Shown in pieces: positions 35,601 to 48,393 of a DNA stretch of 64,000 bases. The translations under genes and the position numbers were made by a program. Under the pieces are notes generated by a model. It had not been told where the DNA came from. It made no database searches and saw only the letters and a list, made by a program, of their open reading frames with translations. The DNA is from Musa acuminata AAA Group (Eukaryota; Streptophyta; Magnoliopsida; Zingiberales; Musaceae): contig NC_088335.1 of the NCBI RefSeq assembly GCF_036884655.1, forward strand, positions 43,592,501-43,656,500, read 5' to 3'. Each line of letters starts with the position of its first letter. Position 1 is the stretch's first letter.

Positions 35601-37728
35601 AAGTCAAAGTAGATTAAAGACCACATTGACTCAATCACTCAATAAGAAACTGAAGATTCAGGAGACAGTGGTTGTGAAAAAATCTGAACTATCAAAGACT
35701 GTGGCATCAAACTAAAAGATAATCAACATGGATATCTCTATAAAGAATTAAAATGATCATTACCCTTGTGACAGCAAGAACTTCTAGGGAAATCAATGAA
35801 ATTAAGACTTCCCTTCACCCAGTGCAGCCAACAAATGCTAAAAGAGTAAGAAAGCAAACCATAAATTATGAACACGGCTTGAAATACAAATTAAAACAAG
35901 CTAGGCAATGATATTTACAGCAAGTAAGTTCCGGATATAGTTGTTTAAACTTCTAACCTTGCTCTCATATTCAACAGTTCTTTTTATTGCATATGTGTCT
36001 CAACTACCGGCATTATGTGCTAGAGCCCCATATCTAAACTAGGGTTTACTGTACCACGGCATACAGCTCGGTAAGAGCAGTACGTATCAGTCCGATAGAG
36101 GACTGATATGGGCGGTATATACTAGTCTGTCGGTATGTCTCAGCGTATCGTGTATCGACACATCAGTATATATTATACCAATGACTGGTCGGTACATCGG
36201 TACGAACTAATAAGACAAACCATGATCTAAACTATAACTAAAATCCTGAAAAGTCAAAAACAAGCTTATATTTGACATCACCCACATGGTTAACCATATT
36301 TTTACATGAACTTGGGGTTAAAATATCAATATGCAATGATGAAAACATACATGAAAGATGGTAATAACAGAAGACAAAGTGAACAAGAAGAGATAAGTAC
36401 GTTGCAGAGTGTCGCCATCAGAGTTTATTAATCACAGCTAGATGTTACTTACAGCTTCTTAGGAAATCTTAACAAGCAGTTTTATAGGCTGTCATTGACT
36501 AAAAACAATTAAGAACAAGCAAACATGCACAGAAAGTTTACGGAAAAGAAGGCAAAGAAAAGAAGGATGAGATTTATTAAAATGATACACTCAGGAAATA
36601 TGCTTACGGGAACATAACAATTAAATTCTTTTTTTATCCTCCTTAGCTGTAATATATTTTCTAAATTTGTCCTGGCTTTTAAAGTTTTCCCTAACACACA
36701 CTCTTCATATCAACGGTTTTTTGGACTCCATTGCACAACCACCAGTTCTCTGTTCATCCAATATTCCTACCCTTAGACTCCCGAACATTCTCTTTGGACA
36801 TGTCCTTTAGATCACTAGTCAAGTTTTTTCCACAACAATCTTTACATATATAACTCTGTCTATACTCATAATAAGAAAAAATTTATCTGACAATATTCAT
36901 GCTCATTATCGTAAGTACTAATTCTTAAAATGAGTATTTACCATCATAAAAGCATAACATATAGCATAACCAAAATCATCTCTTCCACTTCATTCTTCTC
37001 GGTACACCATTACCCCTATGCACTCCTTTAAATACTCCACATTTTTTTTCCTGATTTTTAGTTGCTGGTATTCTTTAATAATTCGTTCTAATCCAATTTG
37101 AAGGGCATAAACGCCTATTAAAATTCAATACCTTTGCCTCAACCACAAAGTCGAGGAATATACTCTATCACCAACCCTGTTTTTTTACTTCACCTTTACA
37201 ACATATTCATTAACACCCTTTCTGTAAAAATGCCTATTCCACTCTTGTGTCCATCTTCGCCACTTCTATCCCCTTCTTGTTTCCATTAAACTCTCACTAC
37301 CACAAGTAAAAGAACCGATCGCATGTTTTTTTCACATGAATCGGGAAAACTATATACACCAAAAAGAAAAGTTGCAGCAATAACATCCAGGACTCAAAAC
37401 CCTACGATCACTATGACGAAGAACTCGCGGACCAAGACCACCAAAACAAAATACAACGTGGATGACAAGAAGCGTCCACCTTTCCAAAGCCAAGTTGGCC
37501 GAAGACAGGGGCACGGGAGAGACCGAGAGCAGCGGCAGAGGGGCGATCGGGCCTGTAGGGTGGCGCGATCGCTGCGGATCTGGGATCAGGGGGCGGGTGT
37601 GCGGCGAGGGAACCGAAGGCTCGGAGGCCGTGGGCGGAGGTGACGGGATTGCCCGGTGCGGAAGGGTGCAGGAGGAGGAGGCGTGAGAGGGTTAGGGTTT
37701 TCGATCGGCTCAGTAGGCGTGACGCCAT
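32664..37728 (-). CDS. SDH4: Succinate dehydrogenase subunit 4, mitochondrial, 214 aa
   Basis: Two coding exons: 37728-37480 (83 codons) and 33059-32664 (131 codons plus stop), joined in phase 0. The donor is GGAAAG-GTGGAC and the acceptor TATTGCAG. Exon 1 encodes an Arg/Ser/Leu-rich mitochondrial presequence starting MASRLLSRSKTLTLSRLLLL. Exon 2 carries KVMAFSPLEG (about 107-116), a hydrophobic stretch at about 143-174, then the family signature FLDYVHHDVTRKW (about 179-191) and a final hydrophobic segment to the C terminus. These agree with nuclear SDH4 of rice and other plants. SDH4 is a membrane-anchor subunit of respiratory complex II at the ubiquinone and haem site. The 4.4-kb intron is stuffed with DNA transposons. 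A further tiny exon in that intron cannot be excluded, because the linker before KVMAFSP varies between species. Confidence 0.87.
33689..35396. mobile_element. hAT-like non-autonomous element, 1708 bp
   Basis: Terminal inverted repeats CAATGATTTAAA and (inverted right end) CAGTGATTTAAA continue into GGCGCT-rich sub-terminal sequence. The flanks carry an 8-bp target duplication with one mismatch (GTAAGGAG at 33681-33688, GTAATGAG at 35397-35404). Eight-bp duplications and CARTG ends fit the hAT superfamily. No transposase is seen. It lies in the SDH4 intron. Confidence 0.8.
33904..34530. mobile_element. Nested TACCG-type inverted-repeat element
   Basis: Inside the hAT-like element. The left end (GGTTCTTAATTTCGTACCG) and the inverted right end (GGATTTTAATTTTGAATGAT then a CGATACCG-rich part) are imperfect inverted copies. 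The interior is GC-richer. Limits are approximate. Confidence 0.45.
35397..37479. other. Remainder of the SDH4 intron
   Basis: Apart from the small element at 36041-36224 I see no gene or recognisable repeat. Confidence 0.5.
36041..36224. mobile_element. 184-bp MITE with 9-bp target duplication
   Basis: The element is bounded by ATCTAAACT on both sides (36032-36040 and 36225-36233). Its ends share an inverted GGTTT plus a TACCG-rich sub-terminal region. Nine-bp duplications are typical of Mutator-like MITEs. It is related in sequence style to the element at 33904-34530. Confidence 0.65.
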
Positions 37729-38255
37729 CGCACGCCGACGGTCACCAAAACTGAGATCGGAATCAAAGAGACGACGTCGTTTAGTAAGTAAAAAAGATAT
37801 ATATATACATATATATCGAAACCGGTATATACTTTATAACGTTTATAGGGGGAGTAAGCATGGAATGTCCGTTCCTGTAAAGTTAAACACGCTTCTAATT
37901 ACAAGTAATATGAACTAATTAGATATTTTTAAAATATAAATATGAAATATAAAAAGTTTATTAATCTTTTATAATTGTAATAGGATTATAGAACTTGTCA
38001 ATAATATAAAATTATAATTGGCAAATTTAATCCATACAAAACTCAAAATTTTGTATAAATAATGTTGTAGTTAATCTATGTCCCTTAAACACTGTTATTG
38101 AAACTCGAAATGACATTAATACCTTTCATAAAATATTATATCCTTATAAATTATTAATTTTTGTATTTGTGCATTTAGATTCAAGTTTGGATATTTTAGG
38201 TGCTTTAATTGTTATTAATCATAATTAATAATAGTTAACAAGAATTTATCATTGA
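37729..38255. other. SDH4 promoter region and AT-rich spacer
   Basis: Short GC-rich segment to about 37790, then AT-rich DNA. No TATA box that I can place with confidence. Confidence 0.4.
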
Positions 38256-39804
<1,549 letters not shown>

Positions 39805-42305
39805 CTAACTTTTGAACTGCTCTATGAATCTAACAAGACTATATGTCTCCGCATCAGGACTTGCTCCTGCCAAGATCATTTTCCTCAAAATTTCTGAATC
39901 ATAAACCCTTGCCTTCACATAAGCTCTTACAAGTGTATTATGAACAAAAGTATATCTACAGTATTTTGTTTCCTTAAATTCTTTAAATAAACTTTTTGCC
40001 TTCTCTAGATCACCCATATCAGCAAAAACCTCCAATAACATATGTGTAGTTTCCAACCATGGCGTAGATCTTCTTACTCGAAAGCTCAGATCCTCATTCT
40101 TCCCCAAATTCATTGTCTTCAATGCTTCATCCCATAAACCAGCTTTCAAGCAACCCAAAGTAAGGTGGCGATATGTTATAGCATTTGGCCTGCAACCATT
40201 TGCTTCCATTTCTTTGAACACCTCAGATGCCTTATCCACAAGCCCATTCCTGCAGTAAACTGAAATGATTGAATTAAACTGCTTTGTTGTCTTCAACTGT
40301 TTGATTGATTTCATTTCTGCAAATATCTCTTCGGCCATGTCAACTGAACTACCTCTTCCAAACGCTTCAATTGCAAGAATAAAACTTTTAGATCTAACAT
40401 AAGGAAGTTCCTTGACACACTTCCAGGTTATATGTAGTTCCTCCTCTTTCCCCAGATAACCATACAGGATAAGTAAAATATCTAGTGTAGACCAGTTATT
40501 ACCAGTTCTTGACCTCTCTATGGCTTCAACATATGTCTCAGATATTGTATATAGTCTTGCAACTGCATGTGCCATTGCTAGAATGCCATAAGTGATTTCA
40601 TTTGGCTCAACTTTTGCTCGTTTCATATCATTGAATACCTTTGACAGGCCTTCAAGATTATGTTCATCAGCTTCTATCTTCAATAAAATGTTATATGTTG
40701 ATACATGTGGGGATACACCATGAGCCTTCATTTGGATCAGAATTTTAGGTATGGTTTTCTTGCGACCAGAGGAGGAATGTAGAAGAATCAACCGATTGTA
40801 AACATATGGGGAGATAGGAAAGTCCAGTTCCCTCATCTTTCTCATGTATGCTAACGAAAGCCTGATCAGACCCTTATCTAAGCAGGCCATGACGAGATTG
40901 TTGTAAAGCAGCACATTTTGATAGTTATGAGGAATACGGAGGAAGAGACTTTCAGCCTGTGAAATGCCATGAATTTTGGTTGTGAACTCCAAAAGATATG
41001 AGTAATCCAATTCACTGAGCTTGTATGGTCTCTCTCTAACGACCCACTCCATAACCTGGAGGGCAAAAAATGATTTAGTTTAGATACAATTCACCATCCA
41101 CTTGCATTAGACAAAAGATTATTAATGGAATGCTCTACAAAATTTAGGAGAGAATACACTTTAAGAGGCAATTCCTTGAAAAATTATATCACACACATTT
41201 CCTCCATTTACTAAGAGATATAGCACAATGTTTATGGTGTTCCTATAAGATTTCCTTGTACAGTTCCTACACAGTTCAGGTATGTTATCAAGGCATGGTA
41301 CACATTACTTTTCAACCTTAACCCTATTTGCTTCTTGTCACCATAAACTTACAAACACCACAAAGAACTACACAGAGGGACTACTAATATTCTAAAATAA
41401 GTATTGAATTGTAGTGTCATTCCTGACAAAATCTAATCTTGGATTCGTAGGCGATCTGAAGGATAAAAGATGAATAAAATAACACCATTCAACTAAAACG
41501 TTTTACAGACAGTAAACCCTAAAAGCAAAGGTACGAGCGACTCCTTTGCTTCATTCCTTCAATCAATTAGTCCATCAATGGTATCAAATCTCGACAACAT
41601 ATACACAACAAATTATCAACACCATCAAGTCTTACCAACTTGATAGTAAGACTTGATGGTGTTTTCTCCATACGAGAAGAAGTAACACGAAGGGAAAACC
41701 CAACATTTTCCAGTAGCGTTCCTATCCCCAGGAAAATACATGTCACGCGAAAATCCTCGGCAATCTTCAAACTGTCACAGCATCGGTAGCATAAATCTTA
41801 CAAGAAACAACCTCGAAAGAGGTAGTGCCATAAAATTCACACAGACACAGAAAAAACTTAGTTTTATTGGTTCTCTCAACCAATCAATGTCATATAGCAT
41901 CGAAAGTGTACGAATCATCAAAAGATCCCTTTTTAATGATGGTTGTTCTTGGACCAAATAAGTGGTGGAGGGAACGAACCAACTCACCTCCAGCGCCCTC
42001 CGGTTCATCTTGCGCTTTCGGAGGCGATTGATGGCGTGAAAAATTTCGCCCCTGTCGACGGCGGATCCCTCCCCCATCCAGTTCTGGAAGGCGAAGGCGA
42101 CGGATTCGCCCTTCGGCAGCCTCTCCACCCTCGATGAGAGGGATCCACGAGGCTGCTCCTCGCCGTGGCCCGCGGCTTCCTCCTGCGCCAGCACATCGAA
42201 TTCGGAGAAGACGGGGAGAGCGGCGGAGGTGGTAACGAAGTATCGAGCGAAAGTTCCGCAGATGGAATGGAGTCGAGGAGGCAGCCTTCGGAAGACGAGT
42301 TGCAT
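39805..42305 (-). CDS. P-class pentatricopeptide repeat protein, At1g07590-like, mitochondrial, 522 aa
   Basis: Two coding exons: 42305-41988 (106 codons) and 41055-39805 (416 codons plus stop), joined in phase 0 with GTGAGT donor and CCCTCCAG acceptor. Exon 1 starts MQLVFRRLPPRLHSICGTFA, a plausible mitochondrial presequence, followed by a LPKGESVAFAFQNWMGEG segment. The junction region (RKMNRRALE then VMEWVVRERPYKLSELDYSY) is typical of the plant PPR subfamily that includes At1g07590. About ten degenerate 35-residue repeats follow (for example LYNNLVMACLDKGLIRLSLA, EPNEITYGILAMAHA and PNAITYRHLTLGCLKAGLWD). There is no E or DYW tail, so a role in organelle RNA stability, splicing or translation rather than C-to-U editing is expected. 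Target RNA unknown. Length is normal for the subfamily. Confidence 0.93.
41618..41663. repeat. Perfect 18-bp inverted repeat, 10-nt loop, in the PPR intron
   Basis: AACACCATCAAGTCTTAC at 41618-41635 is mirrored exactly at 41646-41663. The transcript would form a perfect 18-bp hairpin. Confidence 0.95.
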
Positions 42306-42339
42306 CGCACGCGCAGGAGTAGGACGCGATGATGTTGAG

Positions 42340-43082
42340 ATCGGGGTGTGCTAAAAGCCCATTTCACGGATCCGAACCCGACGGCAATAAACGGGTCGAA
42401 TCAAATCGGATTCGGGTTATTGGATTAAATGGATTCAATTCGAATTTAGCTCCGTAGTCCGACAGGTCAAAATCATGCTCAAGATCAATATACTAGACTT
42501 CCATGCTAACTTTATAATGGTTAATTAAATTAACTATTTTTTAATAAAAAAAAAACTTCATGGGGCGAAATCCTCGAAAAAATCTTTGTTTTTTTTATTT
42601 CTTATTATAACATTATGTTGTTATGCTTTTAATAATATCAAAAAGACTTTATAACGTAGTATAAATTTTTTTGTATGTGTTTATAGTATTTTTATACTAC
42701 GTTATAATATTTTTCAATAATATAAAAAAATATTATAATTAATAATATTTTTTTAAATTTTAATAATTCTAGAAAAATATTTTAACTTAGTATAAATACA
42801 CAATAACACAATGTCTTTATACTACGTTATATTGATTTTCTGATATTATTAAAATACTATAATGCAATGTAAAAATATTGTAATTGAATAGTTCACTCTA
42901 TGAACTGGCCTATCGAAAAAAAGAAAGAAAAAAAAGTAATTAAAGGTATTTTAGCTATAAGAAAACGAAGATGCTGTTTGAAAATAAAAAAAGGTAAAGA
43001 AACTTTTACCTTTTAAAAGTTGAAAAGAATCATACAAAGATCAAAAAAGAGTTTTTTCTTTTTTAGAAAATATTTTATTAAA
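42340..43082. other. PPR upstream region with AT-rich fold-back sequence
   Basis: The PPR promoter should lie at the left. At about 42605-42670 and 42810-42880 two segments are inverted copies (both hold TTATAACGTAGTATAAA-type and TTTTAATAATATCA-type phrases), which suggests a fold-back MITE of about 275 bp. A third inverted phrase lies at about 42693. Confidence 0.55.
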
Positions 43083-43936
43083 GGGTAATTTTTAGAAAAA
43101 AATTAAATTTGAGAATTTTTTACAAACTATCATAATTTAAAAAAATTCTTGTAGAGTGACTTTTTACAAATAACCATTTTGCCTTACCCTTGCGACTCAT
43201 CATCGCTTCCGTCTTGTATCGCTTTTGCACTTTTGTGTCGCCCTACACCATCCCTACAGTGTCATATACCACTTTTGTGTCTAATAAAAGTAAATCATGG
43301 GGCAAATAGGCATAGTGTAGAAGGGGATGATCTTTTTGTAAACAATACAAGTATGATTAGATTTAAGGTTATGAGTGACGATAGTGAGTTATGGTGTGAG
43401 GCCCAACTGTGTGTTGAATCTCGGATTTTGATGATGAAGTCAATTGTTATTTTTTGTCTAATCTATGTGTTGAGATAAGTGTGCAGGATTAACTACAATG
43501 AAAGTTAGACAAGCAGCAGGAGTTGCGCCGGAGTCAAGATCATGATCACGTTGGGAGTTCGAGAGTTCGACGGAAGTTCGGACGGTCGTCGGAGGTTCTG
43601 CGAGAACAGATCCGAGAAGTCCAGAAGCTTGCCAAGCGAAGCTCGTTGGAACTCGCCAAGTGGATCGTCGCAAAGTCCAGGAGTTTGCCGGAAGTCCGCA
43701 GAAGCATCACCGAGGGTTCATCGGATGATCGACGGAAGTTCACCGGAAACTCGCCGGAAGAAGCGATTGACGCACCGAAGCAAAGCTGCAGAAATTGTCT
43801 TAGATTTAATCGTAGTTAGCACGTTGATTAAGTTGGAAAATGGGAGGTGATCCCATTGGCTTAATCTTGGGGCAATTGGGCCCCTGAAAGACTGAAATTG
43901 GGCCGAATGGAGCTAACCATTCGGACCCTGATTGCA

Positions 43937-44290
43937 CCAGGAGGTGCAACCGCTCAGGCCAGGAGGTGGCACCGCCTGGGCTAAGTCTCCCAGCGAGACT
44001 GGGCGGTGCAACCGCCCCAGCCAGGAGGTGGCACCGCCTGAGCTCAGTCTTCGAGCAAGACTGGGCGGTGCAACCTCCCTGACAGAGAGGTGGCACCGCC
44101 TGAGCTCGGTCTTCGAGCTCTGGCAGAGAGGTGCAACCGCCTCAGTCAAGAGGTGGCACCGCCTGGGGCTCAGTCTCCGAGCCAGACTCAGGCGGTGCAA
44201 CCGCCCCTGACAGAGAGGTGCAACCGCCTGGGCTCAGTCTTCGAGCTCTGCCAAGCGGTGCAACCTCTCCAGTCAAGAGGTACAACCGCC
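43937..44290 (+). repeat. Array of 12 GGTGGCACC/GGTGCAACC motifs upstream of the LTR TATA box
   Basis: Near-palindromic motifs (GGTGGCACCGCC alternating with GGTGCAACCGCC) recur every 22-40 bp, separated by CTGGGCTCAGTCTTCGAGC-type linkers. The right LTR has the same array at 52209-52497, with about 66 bp (two motifs) fewer. Confidence 0.92.
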
Positions 44291-44349
44291 TGATCCTGGA
44301 ATTCCGGGATTTGATCGTTTTGAGCTCCAAATTTGAATTGGGTTGGGGC

Positions 44350-44358
44350 CTATAAATA
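44350..44358 (+). promoter_or_regulatory. TATA box of the 5' LTR
   Basis: CCTATAAATACCCC, directly downstream of the motif array. The equivalent in the right LTR is at about 52556. Transcripts should start about 30 bp further on. Confidence 0.75.
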
Positions 44359-45009
44359 CCCCACCCATTCAGCACTGAAGAGATACAGACCTACACCGAA
44401 ATCTTGATCTTTTCTGTGATTCTAAGAGCTCAAAAGTGTTGTAAAACCTTTAAATCTCCTCCTTCTGTTCTTCAAGTTTTGAGTTGTAAAGTGAGGAGAG
44501 AAAGGTCTGTAAAGGTTGTCTCCTGAGCCTGTCAAAAGGAGAGAAACTGTAAAAGGGCAGTTGGCCTTCGCCTATTGAAGGAAGGCCTCTAGTTGACGTC
44601 GGTGACCTCGTCGGTGGAGGAAGCCAAAAGTGGAGTAGGTCAAGACTGACCGAACCACTCTAAATCTCTGGTTTGCGTTTATTTTTTAGCACTTTATCAT
44701 TACTGCAAACCTCCTTCATAACTACTGCTCTCTGCGCTTTTACGAACAAGTTCTAAGTGTTGTTCTTTCCGAATCTGCATTCAGACGTAAATCGGTGTTT
44801 TCGTACATTACAATTTACGTTTACGTTTTGATTCTGCAAAACTGTCTTCTGCACCTTCACGAACAAGTTTCTAAGTGCTGATTTGTCCGAATCTGCTTTC
44901 AGACGTAAACCAGTGTTTTCGTACGATATTTACATTGCAGTTTACGTTTACGCCTTGATTCTGCAAAACTGTCTTCTGCGCTTTTACGAACGAGTTTCTA
45001 AGTTCAGAT

Positions 45010-45373
45010 CCCTTTGAAACTGCGTCTAGACGTAAAATTGCGTTTAGACGTAAAACTGCCCAAACTGTGTTTAGACGTTTTAGACGTAAACTGAGTTTAG
45101 ACGTAAATCTGCGTTTAGACGTAAATCTACGTTTAGACGTAAAACTGCATTTAGACGCAAACTACGTTTAAACGTAAAACTGCGTTTTAGACGTAAACTG
45201 AGTTTAGACGTAAATCTGCGTTTAGACGTAAATCTGCCTTTAGACGTAAAACTGCGTTTAGACGCAAACTGCATTTAAACGTAAATTGTGTTTAGACGCA
45301 AACTGCGGTTAGACGTAAACTGCGCTTAGGCGCAAACTGGGTTTAGATGTAAACTGCGTTTAGAAGTAAAACT
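45010..45373 (+). repeat. Array of about 20 TTTAGACGTAAA units in the 5' LTR
   Basis: Units of 17-18 bp (GCGTTTAGACGTAAATCT and variants), each with an ACGT core. The right LTR equivalent is at about 53218-53583. It lies downstream of the TATA box, so it would be in transcribed LTR sequence. Confidence 0.93.
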
Positions 45374-45515
45374 GCGCTTAATCTTAAGTGATCTTAAAAT
45401 CGGCTTTTATATCGAAATCGTTTTTATCGAACGAACGCAGCTTTCATTTTTAATCGCTCAAAGATTTCCGCTGCACTAATTCACCCCCCCCTCTTAGTGC
45501 TCTCGATCCTAACAA

Positions 45516-45529
45516 TTGGTATCAGAGCA
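45516..45529 (+). other. Primer-binding site for initiator methionine tRNA
   Basis: TTGGTATCAGAGC follows the LTR end by one or two bases. This is the standard plant retrotransposon primer site. Confidence 0.9.
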
Positions 45530-45564
45530 AGGTTAACTCTCTAACGGATTAAAACCCAAGAGAA

Positions 45565-46898
45565 ATGGCATATGCCGGAAACCAAGAGGGTCATTCTATT
45601 ACGCGTCCACCCATGTTTAATGGGACGGACTACACCTACTGGAAGACCCGAATGAGGATCTTTCTTATTTCTATGGATTTTGAATTGTGGAATAAAACGG
45701 ATTTTCGAAGTCTTCTCTTCCAATGATCGATTGGAATGATTTGGAGAAGAAGGCTTTCGCTCTTAATGCAAAGGCTATGAATGCCTTATTTTGTGCACTT
45801 GATAAAAACGAGTTTAATCGTGTTTCAACTTGTGAAACTGCATTTGATATTTGGCACACACTCGAAGTGACCCATGAAGGCACAAGTAGAGTAAAAGAGT
45901 CAAAAATCAATTTGCTGTTACATTCTTTCGAACTTTTTCGGATGAAACCGAGTGAAACCATTGGCGACATGTTTACCCGTTTCACGGATGTCGTCAACGG
46001 TCTAAAAGGACTCGGAAAGAGCTTTTCGGATTTTGAGCTTGTTAATAAGATACTAAGATCCCTTCCTAAGAGTTGGGATCCTAAAGTCACTGCTATTCAA
46101 GAGGCAAAAGATCTGCGAAATTTTCCTCTTGAAGAACTAATCGGATCATTAATGACCTACGAAATGACTTGTAAAGCTCATGAAGAGCAAGAAGACATCC
46201 TTCCAAAGAACAGGAAGGATATGGCACTCAAAACTTCTGAATGCCACTTGAGAGAAAACTCAAGTGATGAGGACTGTGATGATGACTTGGCACTTCTAAC
46301 AAGAAAGTTTAAAAATGATGCAAAAAATAAACTTGAACCCAAGAAGGACCAAGTAATCTGCTATGAATGCAAAAAGCTGGGACACTACAAGAGTGATTGT
46401 CCCCAAGTCAAAAGGAGAACATCGAAGAAGAAGGCGCTTCAAGCAACATGGGATGACTCGAGCGCATCCGAAGAAGAGGAGTCCAACACCGAGCAAGTTG
46501 CTCATTATGCCTTAATGGCCATCGAAAATGAGGTAACAAATTCAATAGATGCAGATTTATCATTCGATGAATTATTAAATGCTTTCCATGAATTGTTTGA
46601 TGAGTGTAAGACTATCAGTGGTAAATACAAATTGCTAAAAAAGGAGCATGATAGTCTTATTTGCAATTTCGATAAGTTAAATGCTGAACATCATGATAGT
46701 TTAAGCCCATGCATAAAATGCCATGATCTAGAAACTCTCCAAAAAGAAAACTTGCTACTTAAGGACACCTTGAAGAAATTCGAGGTTGGTAGCAAGTCAT
46801 TGAACATGATCCTTACAAACAAGGGTCACGTTCCCAAAAGAAGTGAAATTGGATTCGTGAGAAGTTCTCACCAAAATCCAACCACCTTCATAAAAGGC
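45565..46898 (+). pseudogene. gag of the Sirevirus-like element, frame-shifted and interrupted
   Basis: A plausible start at 45565 (MAYAGNQEGHS) leads into the copia gag N-terminal domain (PPMFNGTDYTYWKTRM), but the frame is lost near 45700. An open frame from 45723 to 46904 continues the protein: a UBN2-type gag core (WNDLEKKAFALNAKAMNALF, MKPSETIGDMFTRF), then a zinc knuckle CYECKKLGHYKSDC at about 46360-46401, then an acidic and coiled tail. At 46899 the solo LTR cuts the gene. The rest of gag resumes at 48394 in another frame and ends at about 48613. Confidence 0.88.
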
Positions 46899-48393
46899 TG
46901 CTAGTCATAGGTGCCCAGCAAGCCAATCACGTGAGTGATGGCACGTGTGACTTGATACAGAATCTTTTTGCTTATTATATTTTGGCGTATATCACTTTAT
47001 AACTATTGCATAAATGTATATATATATTGTGATGTCCTTGGATTTGTGCAATGGGAATCGGATCGTGATGAGATCACGATAATGAGATCGATTCACCTTT
47101 AAACACATATCCTAAATAATCCCGGTCATAGGTTACTCGAGAGGGACATCGTGATAACCGGATAGACTGGTGTGTTGTATACCCGTCCATATGATGGATG
47201 CAGCTGGTCTCATAGCTGCTCGTGTAGGGACACTAGGGATACAATACAGGTGCTCATTGGAGAATGAGTTCACTGATTGATCCGCTTACGGAATGCTGGA
47301 TGGTTGATGATGCCTTATTGTCAGACAGTGATTCCGTAGTCCTAGTGGTGTATCTGGTCCTTAGACTTGAGACACCAAGGATGTCCTGTATGAGTGCTCC
47401 ACTCTTTGATACCAGACTTATAGGTTTGGCTGTCCCCAAATCTAGTACAGCTGGTCATTGGGAGTGGTAGTCGACCTTACGAGGGCTATTGAGTGTCAAT
47501 AGAGGATCATCCACTCTCGGCGTCATGAGAGGAATATCCTATGTGTTCTTGTTCAGACAAATCCCTGGCCAGGGTCATTCGGGTTGAGAGAGAAAGAGTT
47601 CTCCGGGAGAATCCGATTAGAGCGAGACTCGAGTAGAAACCGTATGGGTCTGACAGCACCATGCTCGATATACGGTCTCTGGGATATTAGATGGATGAGG
47701 GACTATAGGTACATGGTAACTGAGGACAGACAGGTCCAATGGATTGGATTCCCCTATATCGTCTGGGGACTACGGCGTAGTGGCCTAGTACGTCCGTAGT
47801 CGATGAGTCGAGTGAATTATTACAGAGATAATAATTCACTGAGTTAGAAGGAGTTCTGATAGGTATGACTCACGGCCAGCTCGATATTGGGCCTAGAGGG
47901 TCACACACATATGGTAGGCATTGCGATGAGTAGAGGTTCGGATATGAGATATCCGACGGAGCCCTTGTCTTATTGGATGCAGATCCAATACCCACTAAGG
48001 AAGGACCCATTAGGGTTTGACACGGGATCTCTATAAATAGGAGGGATTCACAGCCTCATAGGCTAGAGTCTTTGCTTGCCTTTCCTATTCTCCTCTCCCT
48101 CTCCACCTCAGAGTAGGCCTGGAGTTTTGAGGAGCGTTGTCGCAACCCTGCTGTGTGGATCACCGCTAGAGAGGAGGACGCTTGACCTCCTTCACCCTCT
48201 CCTAAGGATCTGCAAGGAAACAGGGATATACGATCTCCCTAGGTAACACAATCTCTATACGCAGTTTTGTGTTTTGCGGATTTTTGCGCACCAATCTTCG
48301 CACGACGACGAACATCTTTTTGGGAATCGGGGATTTTTATTTTCTTGTTCTTCCGCTGCGCATATGATGTCGCTCCCCAATGATTTCCCAACA
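46899..48393 (+). mobile_element. Solo copia LTR inserted into gag, 1495 bp
   Basis: Starts TGCTAGTCATAGG and ends TTTCCCAACA. The 5-bp target duplication AAGGC is at 46894-46898 and 48394-48398. It belongs to the same LTR family as 14305-15948 and 22824-24485. No internal sequence remains. Confidence 0.95.

Larger units (their letters stand above)
43412..45514 (+). repeat. 5' LTR of the Sirevirus-like element, 2103 bp
   Basis: Begins TGTTGAATC, ends CTAACA. It contains an array of GGTG-NN-ACC motifs (43937-44290), a TATA box at about 44350, and an array of 17-18-bp TTTAGACGTAAA units (about 45010-45373). Confidence 0.95.

Noticed and set aside
43806..44375. Several 70-96-codon frames in the Sirevirus-like LTR (both strands)
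   Set aside because: They arise from the GGTG-NN-ACC repeat array in non-coding LTR sequence, and recur identically in the other LTR.
45080..45274. Minus-strand frame rich in Ser-Lys-Arg-Phe-Thr repeats
   Set aside because: Translation of the TTTAGACGTAAA array, not a protein gene.
47254..47799. Open frames inside the solo LTR in gag
   Set aside because: LTR sequence; the same region is not open in the related LTRs.
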